From contig OY756965.1 in assembly GCA_963580455.1 (NCBI GenBank), positions 22,728,902 to 22,792,901 of the forward strand: 64,000 nt of DNA, given 5' to 3'. Positions within the stretch are counted from its first letter, which is position 1, and each line of letters begins with the position of its first letter. A program made the position numbers and the translations under genes. Positions 31,904-42,874 of the stretch are shown here, one piece after another. Below the pieces are notes generated by a model. The model saw only the letters and a program-made list of their open reading frames with translations. It ran no database searches and was not told the origin of the DNA. Source of the stretch: Euonymus europaeus. Its lineage: Eukaryota; Streptophyta; Magnoliopsida; Celastrales; Celastraceae.

Positions 31904-32488
31904 GATTGGAAAACACCGAGAGATCGTGCTACCTCCCCAATGCAGCAAAGTCAATGACGGATATTATACGAAAGAAAACCATGAGAGGAGAAGCCGAAAG
32001 TTTTTTTTCCTTGATTTGGGGATGCGCAGAAGAATGGGATCTCAGAAGACAACGACGATGAGTGTACGTTAGGAATCGTTCGGACATTCGGGGAGTTGGG
32101 GGAGGAGACGGTTTTTGCATCTACAGAGAGAGGACCCAGGAAGAGTTTTACAGTGAACAGTAGACGATCCCTGCCCCCGTTTAAAATAATTATAAAAACA
32201 AATGGTAAAATACATTTTCCTCGTCGTTTCTTTCCTAAAACGACATATTAAGGTTTGGGCCAGAGAATGGGGCAAATGGACTGGGTCGGGCCGAAAAAGA
32301 AAAGCCTATTTTCATAACCTTCATGGGCCAATAAAGTTCTGTATTTCTTGTCTTATGATGATCCGTCTGCCACTTTTCCATCTCAAAATACAAGATCTCC
32401 AGTAACTAGTAAGAAAAACAAAGAGAAGTTTTGAACCATTTTCCAGGGAAATGCTCGTTGGAGGAAGAAGCAAGAAAATCAAGGCAAG
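31904..32488. other. 5' region of the GBP-like gene
   Basis: Read on the minus strand this contains the leader and promoter of the GTPase gene; the leader probably starts near 32110-32160. The plus strand leads into an orphan frame at 32501. Several GGGCC/TGGGC motifs occur near 32255-32330. Confidence 0.4.
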
Positions 32489-32500
32489 ATATGGGAGAGT

Positions 32501-32803
32501 GTGATGGTACTCTATTCGACGTGGTCGATAATATTTTTTTCTCGGACTCTAGGAATAGAAGAGATTTTTAGCAAGAGATTGGTTGCTATAGCTACTACAA
32601 TGGGTGAAGCGGCGACCAACAGGTCACATACTTCATCTTGGCCTCATCACTTGAAGGATAATGATAGTCAAGATTCTGTTGCTAATTGTAGTTCCGAGTC
32701 CGATGCAGAGTCATTCTTTTCATCTTTGGCTAGCAAGAAGCAAGTGTCCTCGTTAATTGCAGACAAACTGGAATTTGACATTCATACGCTTCTGGTTCTT
32801 TGA
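32501..32803 (+). other. orphan open frame of 100 codons, doubtful gene
   Basis: An uninterrupted plus-strand frame with a Ser/Asp-rich middle (NDSQDSVANCSSESDAESFF). It resembles no family I recognise. Its stop codon lies 8 bases before the hAT element at 32812, and the sequence on the other side of that element (33642 onwards) does not extend the frame. It may be a gene fragment, a non-coding transcript or chance. Confidence 0.2.
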
Positions 32804-32811
32804 GTTGGAAG

Positions 32812-33641
32812 CAATGTTTTCACAACCGGATCGGACCGGCCGGTCGGACCGGTCGGACCGGCAACCGGCCACCTGTCCGGTCCGGTTGAGCATATGAAAG
32901 CCGGTCACTAAAAAAAATAAATTTGAAGCCCTAATTTTGTGATTCCAGTATTGCACGCCTCTCTTCCGGTCTTCTCTGTCGCGATCTCCTCTGTCAGTAG
33001 CGCCGGCGCCCAGCGATTCATCACCCAGCTCAGCCGCTCAAGTAATTCTTTGTAGTTTGTTACTTTGTTCTGCACCTCTGTATTTCTGCCCTTTTGGAAT
33101 CGGGTAGACTGATACTTTGACAGTTTGTTGAGTTCTGGAATCTGGACCACACAATGGGAGCTACTGCTCGGTTTTCTCTGATAGTACCGCAGTAGTCGCC
33201 TTTGTTGCAATTTACAAACATACAAAATATAAAATTAAAAACAGAGTAGTAGTGCTCTCGGTTTTCTCTGGTAGTTCCGTAGTTGGTTTTGGACTTTTGG
33301 TAATCTGGTCAATGAATTTATGAATCATTAATGGCTTAAATTTAATGCATTTAATATTTTTATTTTTTGATTTGTTAGATGTTAATGAGTTAATGCCTTG
33401 TCGGTTTGCCCAGTTGCCCTTAATGGCTAAATGCAATAATGCATTTGTTAATGACTTAAATACTTAATGGATTTCTACTTTTCTCGGTTAAATCACTTAA
33501 ATGGTTAATGGCTTAATGCCTTAGGGGTTCAAAAGATTAGGGAAAAAAAAGTCTTTTTCACCGGACCGGCCGGCCGGACCGGTTAGACCGGTAACCGGTG
33601 GCCACACCGGTTCGGCTCCCGGTCCGGGTTTAAAAACATTG
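32812..33641. mobile_element. non-autonomous hAT element with 8-bp target duplication
   Basis: Terminal inverted repeats start CAATGTTTT (32812-32820) and end AAACATTG (33634-33641), and continue inward as CCGG-rich arms (ACCGGATCGGACCGG on the left; GGACCGGTTAGACCGG and CCGGTCCGGG on the right). The CAATG terminus fits the hAT consensus. GTTGGAAG occurs immediately outside both ends (32804-32811 and 33642-33649), a perfect 8-bp target duplication as produced by hAT transposases. The 830-bp interior has no transposase frame, only AT-rich repeats of TTAATGGCTTAA type and a pair of CTCGGTTTTCTCTG repeats. It is therefore a MITE-like derivative depending on a transposase elsewhere. Confidence 0.85.
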
Positions 33642-33649
33642 GTTGGAAG

Positions 33650-34204
33650 CAAGAGTCTCTTCTTACAAATCTTCGCCTCTCTTCACATTTCCGATGAGGA
33701 ACATCTGCTCCATGTGAGACATCTCTTGTCCCCTCAAGGCTTTATTGCCTCTGTATGCAGTATGCTGGCTTAATAGCGAAAATGGAACGGGGTTGACTCT
33801 TCCTGCTTGTTTTCATACAACTTCATGGAAGCTTTCACATATAAGTGTACATACATGTAAATATTTATTTCTTTCTTTTGCTGGAAAAAATTGACCCGTG
33901 TTGCTTGAAACTAATATTCTCTGCATACAATTCTCGAAAATCTTTCTATATTGCTATTCTGTAGTCATCCATAATTGAGAGAATGTACCTTCTTAGCTTG
34001 GGAATGCAAGTGTCATCTTTTCAGAAGCCGAGGAGCTAAAGTAGCAAATGTATTCAATTTACAAAACTCATCAACATAGATCGCACATTGTGTATGCGAT
34101 GTAGGAATTAATCAAGGTCTCCCTAATGTAGCCTGACACGTTAATTCATCTCTTGCTTAAATGTATCTTCAAAGCCTCAAGCAGCAACAAATCTCACTAC
34201 AAAT
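33650..34204. other. intergenic
   Basis: Sequence continuing the pre-insertion locus, then AT-rich DNA, then the 3' flank of the minus-strand G-gamma gene. No coding gene supported. Confidence 0.4.
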
Positions 34205-36857
34205 TTAGAGTATCAAGCATCTGCATCCTTGTAAATCCTGGGGCCCTTCAAACCATCGATCCCATACCGGGTTCAAGGGGCCATTTGTTCTGCAATAGAA
34301 TATGTCAATTATTGAGGATTATTGATAGAAAGCTACATTGAAACAACACAAGTGTTATTTAGATCATATAGAACTTACACTGGAACTAGAGGATCGGGTA
34401 TAGTTTCGATGTTGCGAACCAACCTGACACACCAAAAAGAATGAAGGTTAGTCCTTACTCCTGAGTTATTCAGTTTATCAGATTAGATATCTTAGGAACA
34501 TTCCAATCATCATATTTCCATAAGATGTTGACAAAGCAATGACATGAATCTCAGAAACTGGAAACAGAATGAGAAAGGCAACAGTTTCCATTACAATTTC
34601 CAGCGCTTGTTAGGCAAGAAAGACTTCAGAAAATTGCTTATTATGCTTTAGGTCTTTGCTTACTTACTCCTCACACATGGTTGATACATTGTCTATTCCC
34701 TGAAGCTCCCCCAATTCGTCCTGGAGATAATGAGAATATTATTACATTAATAAAAAAAGTAGCAAATGCTCAACCAAATTTCAATGAGGTCTGTGCCAGC
34801 ACAATAGTGATTTCGTGCAGCAGTTGAGTATATCAAAGTAGATGTAGCAGTTAAGTATTATTGTTGGCATGAACTATAAATTGTATCCAATATCTATGTA
34901 TCTCCAGCGAACTGAAGCTAAACACTGGATAAATTTGAAAATTGGAAAAACCAACGAAAAGAAAATGGATGTTACTTCCATGTTCTTTCATAATTGGAAA
35001 GATCTTCAGAAGCATATGCATGTGAATGTAAGTGTAAGCAAGTCTCGACCACTCTTTGGTCTAAGTCCTCCTGATGGGATATAGTTAGACTTTTGAAAGC
35101 TGACCATAACTTAAACTAGTCAAAAAGAACCAACAGTGAAATTATGGACTTCATTTTGCCGTCAACTTGGGTGTATGACCCAATAGATTCGGTTAGATTT
35201 TTCGATCGACCAGTTTAAAGAGAATACCATGTCAAAACCACTTTTCAAACTTATAAAGTAATATCCATCACTTCTACAATTTTTCTTGATTATTTGAAGT
35301 ATATCCATCCATGCAAAGTCAATGGAGTACTTAATCATAATTAATTAATTATGGTTGTCACTGTCGAAGAAATTGGTAGTGAACCACTAGAATGGTGACT
35401 GCAACATCTGAATATAAGGTGTGCTCTGTATAGAGATGGAAGTGAAAGGCTAGCGATAGATCTCGCCATCTAGGTAGCAAGATAAAAAAATTCAGGAGGA
35501 AAGTACTACAAAATCTGGATTATTCTCCAACGCAATCCAACAATTCATTATTATTTATTATTAACTTGGTAAGATGTAGTTGAAGGGTCAATGGTCATCT
35601 ATGCAGTATGCACTATGCCACAAAAGCTAAACATATCCCAAAAGCCAGAAAAACAAGATAAAGAAAAGTCAAAATATTTTTAATGCCTTCTCTAATGGAC
35701 TAATAATTCAACTATTTAATTGGAAGATCATCTATCTATGTTTCAAAACTGTAAAAAAAGAAGTAAAATGCAACAACTGTTCGTCACAAAAGACGAAGCT
35801 GAGCAAATCCTTCTTCGGGGGCCGTTGCATGACTATTGTTGTCCACAGATGGTTAACCGAATGCCAATATGGATCTAAATCATAAGCAACTCATCAAACA
35901 TGCGTTGACAAAATGAAAATGTCACCAAAGAACATGCTCAAATTGGTATACCAAATATGGTTCACAATCTTCCCATTGGCCTTCAACTAAATTTCCATCT
36001 ATTTAAACCAGCAATAAATTTTCTCTTATTTTTTTAGTAAATGCAATCCTAATTTTCCAACTTTCATCAAATGCTAGGAGCACATATCGGAACAGTATCT
36101 ATGAGACCCTCAAATTGTTAAATTAACAACAAATCATATAATATATATATATATAAAAATATAATATCTTCAATTCAACATTAGGTATCCAACAAAACCA
36201 AAGTTTTTTGTCATCAAATCAGTATATTGCAATTCCAACGAATGTATGCCAAGAAAAGGCACAAGGTTGACATTCAAAGCATAAAAGGAGCACATATTGG
36301 AACTCTGTCTGTGAGACTGAGCCCCACAAATTTATAAATTATACAACAAATCATATAACATCTTCAACATTAGGCATTCAACAATCCGAACTTCTTTGCC
36401 AAATCCGTCTATTGAAATTCCAACGCAATGTATGCAAAGTAAAAGCACAAGGTTGACATTCACAGCAGGAAACAAGGTAGTACTGATTCAGCAATAATGT
36501 AAGATCTGCATACAATCATAGAAGCGCAATCTAAAACTGTATTTCAATAATTTAGAGGGGGCAAGAATCATATTTACAAAGAACCTCAAAATCATACTCT
36601 TACTAAAGAACTTTGAAATGCAAGAATCATAGTATCTGAGCGAAGCTATAACGAGCATAAAAAGAGCGTAGAGAGCAAGAAATTTGCAATATAAATAGTA
36701 AAAGAAGAACAAAGCAGCGAACCTCTAAGAACTTAATTTCTTGCTCGACGCGCTTGAGTTCTGCGAGAATACGATGCTTGCCTCTGGTATCAGCTCCTCC
36801 TCCTCCTCCTCCAGCAACCAACTGTTCATCCACCGACGAAGACGTTTCAGATTCCAT
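34205..36857 (-). CDS. heterotrimeric G-protein gamma subunit (AGG1/AGG2 type)
   Basis: Four exons (36857-36723, 34730-34678, 34423-34379, 34289-34205) give 105 residues. The N-terminus has a Gly run, then the conserved GKHRILAELKRVEQEIKFLE coiled-coil start that pairs with G-beta. The GGL-like core continues through NVSTMCEE and a DPL motif (IPDPLVPVTNGP), followed by WDRWFEGP. The C-terminus is GCRCLIL, a CaaX box (CLIL) for prenylation, with another Cys upstream that could be acylated. This is the canonical small type-A plant gamma subunit. With G-beta it tethers the dimer to the plasma membrane and acts in defence, ABA and developmental signalling. Intron 1 is about 2 kb and contains a 210-bp duplication. 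Confidence 0.93.
36077..36470. repeat. diverged tandem duplication, period about 210 bp
   Basis: Two copies start GGAGCACATATCGGAAC (36077) and GGAGCACATATTGGAAC (36287) and both end in GCACAAGGTTGACATTCA. They differ by many substitutions and small indels, so the duplication is old. It lies within intron 1 of the G-gamma gene. Confidence 0.8.
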
Positions 36858-38037
36858 TGCAGGATCTCACTACTGCTACATATTTAAAATAAAGCTCCGC
36901 AACAACAAAAGTAGCAGACTATACTCTCAGGTTCTCAGCTTCCAAGTTTCTTTAACTCATTGAGGCAGAAGCGTCCACAAAACCACGGATCTGATGTTGC
37001 TAAAGATAGATAGAGACTGCTTACAGATTTTGGTTGCTCTTTTTTTTCTTGGCAGAAAATCGAATGACTTTTCCACTCTGCTCCAACCTTTCCAGCAAAT
37101 CCTCCCTAATTTTCCAGGAAAGAAAAAAAAATTCCTTTTTGTTTTCAAATAATTTTCTCTCTGGCTTCTATACGCTTTTGTACTTTTGGTATTATTTTAA
37201 AATCCTCTAATTTTTTTATGGCAACGCTTGAAAGCCTGCACAGTATGCAAGAAATTGATAATAAAAATACAAATTTTAATTTTAATAAGTAAATCTTGTA
37301 CATAAAATTAATGCTTTCTAATAACTTTTTTTATTGGTTTGGCGCGGCATATTAGCTCTAAGTAAAGTATAATAATATATTGGCCATCTCAAGCTTGTAT
37401 ACAAGTACAATAAAATGAGCCCAAAGCAGATGACTTGATATGGGCCTTTGGAAGACCAGCTGATGACTGATGAGGGCCACTTGCCAGCAACCTGTAACAG
37501 GCTTCTGGGCTCTTATTTGGGCCAGGAGCATGCGAGGCGGCCCAATTCCTTCGTGGGCTATATAAAACATGGACTAAATTTTGATTATATTCGTAATTTC
37601 GTTTTTATTAGACGATATTTGTTTTACATTTCCATTTTCCAGCAAATGTTCCTGTCTCAATTTTGATTATATTCGTATTTTACACTTATAATTATCATTC
37701 AAAATTAATTGTAGCCTATCTCTCTGCTCGATTTCCAGCCACAAATGCATTAGCCATTTGTTTGATGTGTTGGTGGGTTTGATGCATCCTCATTGGCGGC
37801 GTTCATTTGTCACAGACGAGGCTCGCTCTCACGCACTCTTCAATCTCAAAGCAACGGCCACTGAGCGAGAACTACTTTATTTCCTTGCACTCCTGACGGG
37901 TTCTGTCTTGTTGCAATAAATTGAGAGATTCGGAGAGGAATCTTAACCTAACAAGGCTGCAATCTTTTCATGTGGGGTTAATTTCCAGTTCAAATACACT
38001 GTTTTCTCGTTTCTGGGTTTTTTGCCTGCGCAGAATC
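36858..38037. other. divergent promoter region (G-gamma / VTE3)
   Basis: Contains the leader and promoter of the minus-strand G-gamma gene on the left and of VTE3 on the right. Several GGGCC/GGCCC-type motifs occur at 37430-37560. No further gene recognised. Confidence 0.4.
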
Positions 38038-40622
38038 ATGGTTTCTTCAATGCTTTATGGAGCTGAAAATCTCACGCTCATTAGAGGCGTAACTCCAAAA
38101 AGATCAGGTTTGTTGGGTTCTGGCTTTCATGGGAAACAATTTGCCAATTCGGGTTTAATCTCTTGCAGTAAAATGTCAAAGGCAAGGACTTCAGCTCCCA
38201 AGTGTAGTTTATCTGCTTCTAGGCCAACTTCGCAGCCGAGGTTCATACAGCACAAGAAAGAGGCCTTTTGGTTCTATAGATTCCTCTCAATTGTGTATGA
38301 CCATGTGATAAACCCTGGTCACTGGACTGAGGACATGAGAGATGAGGCACTTGAACCGGCTGATCTCAGTGACCGGAGGATGTTAGTGGTAGATGTTGGT
38401 GGAGGCACCGGTTTCACCACTTTGGGTATCGTTAAGCACGTGGATGCCAAAAATGTTACAATTCTTGATCAGTCACCACATCAGCTTGCTAAGGCAAAAC
38501 AAAAGGAGCCATTGAAAGATTGCAAGATCATCGAGGGCGATGCAGAAGATCTCCCCTTTAGGACTGATTATGCCGATAGATATATATCCGCTGGAAGGTG
38601 TGTTTTTTCTTTTTCTGAAGCCCTATAATTGGTATATGCAAAATCAGTTCTTTTCTTTATAGGTTCTTATCTTAGTATGTTGATTTTGGTTGAACTTATG
38701 GCCCTGGTTTTGCTGGATCATTGTTTGGTAGTGGAGTTCAGAAAGATTTAAATGGTCTTTAATCTTTATTATAATAGAAACCTAATTATTATCAATCTAT
38801 CATTACATTTGAAATGCTCTTTAAATTAGTTTTCTGGCAATCTCATTCATTGCTACACTTCTCTGCTTTCATTCATTGTCTGGTGTTAATTTTGAAGTTC
38901 TGCAAGTGTTCATGCTCACAGTTTATTTGAATAAGACAGTAGTAATAACTAGATGCTTGCCATTGATGGATGAAGTGATTATATTTCTTAGCTAATTTTA
39001 TAATGTCGGATTGCATGATTTCATCTTTTCAGCATTGAGTACTGGCCAGACCCGCAGCGTGGTATCAGGGAGGCCTACAGGGTCTTGAAACTAGGAGGAA
39101 AGGCCTGCATCATTGGTCCTGTGTACCCGACATTTTGGTTGTCTCGTTTCTTCGCAGATGTTTGGATGCTCTTTCCCAAGGAGGAAGAATACATTGAGTG
39201 GTTTCAGAAGGCTGGATTTAAGAATGTTCAATTGAAGAGGATTGGGCCAAAATGGTATCGAGGCGTCCGCCGTCATGGGTTGATTATGGGATGTTCTGTA
39301 ACAGGTGTTAAACCTGCCTCTGGAGATTCTCCTTTGCAGGTAATTTTTTCCCTCTCTTCAATGCATTATTTTGTTAACCTTATGTTCTGTTTCTCACTTT
39401 ACCTTATCTTTGCTAGCATTTTCCATTGCAGTTAATTCATATGATTTAGGATTGGTTTGGTTACTGTGTCTGTTAGTGATTCTAATATCCGATACCTCCA
39501 GTCACAATTTGGCCACTTTGTTTGTGTATGATATTTCCTCGTTCCCTTCTGACTACTACATCAATTTTAACAAAGTCAGAGTGATGTAACATGAGAAGCA
39601 GCAATCAGAGCTGACTTCCTATGAGTACATTCACAAGGACTCTTCAAAACTGAACGATATTTTTCCCCCATTACATCACTGTTAACTGAGCCCCATGAAT
39701 GAATAGAGAATAGAGGATAAATAAGTATGTTGCGTTGGATGAACAGCAACGCAAGGACATTGCAGGATAAGAATGACTAGAGTAGGAGTGGCATTGATCA
39801 AAGACAAGCGATTCAAGAGAATCGGCTAACATGGTTTGAGCATGAACAACATAGAGAGCAATAGGTACCAGCGCATAGAGTCCAGCAAATTCATACCAAA
39901 AAGAGGAGAGGCCAAGAGGGGAACGAACAAAATGGGAGTTAGTTGGAAGTAACAAGAAAACATGGAATTGATGGGGTTAGTTGAGACATGAGAATGTAGT
40001 TTTTTATAGGTAGGGATGGATAAAGAGAATCATTATGTGGACTCTAACTAGTAACTAATTTCTGGTGGTATCGTGTAGGCAACTGATAGTTTGGGATGAA
40101 GTCTTAGATATGATGACATTACTAGGACACCCACACACACACAGAGACAATCCTTTTTTAAACCCATGAAACATGCTCTCCTCTTTCCAGTTAATTGGAA
40201 CCCCACTTTGTGCCAAATAGTAATCGCAGTGATCACCGACCAAAGAGTTTATGAAGGTTGGCTGCAATACATTTCTAGAACACATACAAACCTCATTTAC
40301 ATTGTTTACGTTGTATGGAGTCTGTTATTTTCTTGTGCGGTTGCTAAGACTCATGTTCTTTAGTTGATTGTAAGGTGAATCCCATTAAACTGAAACCTTC
40401 TTTTGAGAGTCCTGTAATTTAGTTTTATGTTCTTGAGATCTATTAAGCAGTATCTCTTGAATGCAGCTTGGACCCAAGACAGAGGACGTGTCAAAGCCAG
40501 TAAATCCATTTGTGTTCCTTTACCGCTTCATTTTGGGTGCTATGGCAGCGACATACTATGTACTGGTTCCTATCTACATGTGGATCAAAGATAAAATTGT
40601 ACCCAAAGGTCAACCAATCTGA
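38038..40622 (+). CDS. VTE3: MPBQ/MSBQ methyltransferase, chloroplast
   Basis: Three exons (38038-38597, 39033-39339, 40467-40622) give 340 residues, matching the plant family (about 338). Residues 1 to about 55 are a Ser/Lys-rich transit peptide. The SAM-binding motif I is VVDVGGGTGF (117-126), with EGDAEDLPF further on. A C-terminal hydrophobic segment (about 305-329, FVFLYRFILGAMAATYYVL) anchors the enzyme in the inner envelope. The enzyme methylates 2-methyl-6-phytyl-benzoquinol and the solanesyl equivalent, a shared step of tocopherol and plastoquinone synthesis. The 1.1-kb second intron carries no recognisable gene. ATG 38038 is chosen because it starts the transit peptide; no in-frame ATG lies upstream. 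Confidence 0.96.
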
Positions 40623-41241
40623 GAGAGAATCGAGCTGCTGCTTGTGATCGAGTCCCTGACTTGCATAACTTCTTTCATAATTCAGATGATTTCTGCTGGT
40701 CACCTTTTCTATTTGTTTGCTTAAGCAAATTGCATGTGGATCGAGGTTCTTTTTTGCTTAGAATCTTAGCTGTGTAAGAGGCCAGAAACTCGTCTGGGCA
40801 TCTGTTATGTTTTCAGTTGATTTCTGTGAACATCAAGAGGTCCGTTATACGACCCTTGATGATGTATAATTAGGAGTGTTGGGCTATTCAGAGAAGACAT
40901 TGCATTAGTCACGCTCATTATCTTTTTTCTAATATCTGGTGGATTTATTGTTGAAATTTAGATGTTGACCAAAAGAATAAGTGATTTATAAAACTTTCTC
41001 CGGAATCAAATGGAACTCAAAAGGATTAAAAAAGGTGGTGTGAAAGGTCATGGCGTAGCTGACTCATCAAGATGTTGAAAGAGCAGATGAATCCATTAAT
41101 GCTCACTTAACAGTTGAACATTTCCTCCATAATAATGTTGATTCAAGAATCAAGACTAAACAAAATTCTAGAATAATTCAAGTTTTTTGAATTCCACGTT
41201 TGACTTTTTCAATGTAGTAGAAAAACAAAGACATATATGTG

Positions 41242-41273
<32 letters not shown>

Positions 41274-41369
41274 GCTCACACGTCTCGGAAACTATCCTTA
41301 TCACAAGTCATTCCTTCCCCCCTTCTTCTCCCCTGTCTGGCTTACAGAACCTTCTCAAAGTAATCAGAC
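40623..41369. other. intergenic, CML promoter
   Basis: VTE3 3' UTR followed by the promoter and leader of the calmodulin-like gene. The leader contains a GT/TA microsatellite. No other gene seen. Confidence 0.4.
41233..41273. repeat. compound (GT)n/(TA)n microsatellite
   Basis: A run of GT dinucleotides passes into a run of TA dinucleotides, about 97 bases before the CML start codon. It is likely variable in length between individuals. Confidence 0.9.
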
Positions 41370-42262
41370 ATGGCAGATGCATTTACAGAAGAGCAGATTG
41401 TCGAGTTTAGAGAAGCATTTTGTCTGATCGACAAGGACTCCGATGGTTGGTTCTCTCTTCCCTCTCTATATATCACATGTTGGTTTGATGTTAAGTAACC
41501 TGTGTATATTTCTCTAGTTACTTTTGTTCACCCTTGTGCTGTATTGCTTGTGTAAACGCACTCACTATACTTTGGGTGTGTGCGGGGTAAACGCATGAAT
41601 TCACATAATAGTAGGCAAACCACGCGCTTCGGGCATGCACATGTTAGTTCCATCGCATGAACTCAATAAAAATCGAACTCATGACCTCCAAAGAGGAAGG
41701 TTTCCTTATAATCGTGATTTTTTTTGGAGTGTATGAAATTTTGAATGTAGACTTGCTTGACCAAAAAAAATTGGTTGACGTATCATATGTAGGCTGCATC
41801 ACCATGACAGAACTGGCTACAGCAATTGAATCCTTGGATGGACATGCTTCAAAGGAAGAGATCCAAGAGATGATCGATGGAGTTGATTTCCATGGGAATG
41901 GCAGCATTGATTTCGAAGAGTTCTTAGGTGTTATGGCAGGAAAAGTAAAGGACAATATAGTTGGTGAGGAGCTAAAAGAAGCTTTCAAGGTGTTCGACAG
42001 AGATCAAGATGGGTATATATCAGCTTTTGAGGTGATTGGTCTAACACAGCCAATTGAATTTACTTGCATTTTTTTCTTTTAAGTTTGAATAATTATATTA
42101 AATAAGGCAATCTTTCATGTACAGCTGAGACAAGTGATGATGAATTTGGGAGAGAAGCTGACAGATGAAGAGGCAGAGCAGATGATAAGAGAGGCTGATG
42201 TGGATGGTGATGGTCTTGTTGGCTATGAAGAATTTGCTAGAATGATGATGATGACTTCATGA
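41370..42262 (+). CDS. calmodulin-like protein (CML8/CML11-like)
   Basis: Three exons (41370-41445, 41793-42031, 42125-42262) give 150 residues, starting [17 protein letters not shown] like calmodulin and CML8/11. Four EF-hand loops are seen: [36 protein letters not shown] and [12 protein letters not shown]. Loop 2 has His where calmodulin has Asp at position 3, so it may bind calcium more weakly. The Cys in loop 1 is shared with plant calmodulin. The protein is a likely cytosolic or nuclear calcium sensor without a catalytic domain. The first intron carries a tRNA-like B-box core (minus-strand GAGTTCGATTTTT near 41671-41684), possibly a SINE fragment. Which CML number applies cannot be set from sequence alone. 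Confidence 0.92.
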
Positions 42263-42874
42263 CTAGTTATTGTATATCAATACCTATGTTCAGTTTTTTT
42301 TATAACTTGAATATTTATATCAAATATTAATACAAAAATTTCTATCTCAATTACGTATAATTTTAATCTCAACACAAATCACTATAAACAAATTGACAAT
42401 TTATTTCATTTTTTGTGGGCTACTAAGAATGACACTGGATAAATTTACTTTTTGAAAAGTTGATATAAACCTCCATTCATGACGACTCATTCGACTCGAT
42501 TTAATTTTGGACATAAATTATATATTTAAAATTCATGTTCAAACACAGACAAAAAATCTAATTTAAAACTCAGTTTAGTCAAAATACAAAAATCTTCTCT
42601 GATTTAATTGTCTGGACCCTAACTTAAATTGAATTATTGTTCAATTTATTTGTCCGCATTTAAAACATTCGTTAATATAATAAATTAAGTAAATCCCAAA
42701 ATTCAAAGTAATCCAGATCCGGACATGCATATATTTTATAGAAACCTATATTGTCTAACCCGAAATCAGTTTTTTTGCACCACTAATTATCATACAAGGA
42801 GGATGATACACTACTACTATTAAGGGTTTCTTTTTCCCTTTTCAATTTCATTTAATTTTGTTCACGAGATAAAT
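42263..42874. other. intergenic between convergent genes
   Basis: AT-rich sequence holding the CML 3' flank and the 3' flank of EOL1. Nothing further recognised. Confidence 0.5.

Noticed and set aside
32820..32892. GC-rich CCGG array as a CpG island or promoter
   Set aside because: It is the left arm of the hAT element and is matched in inverted form at 33560-33630.
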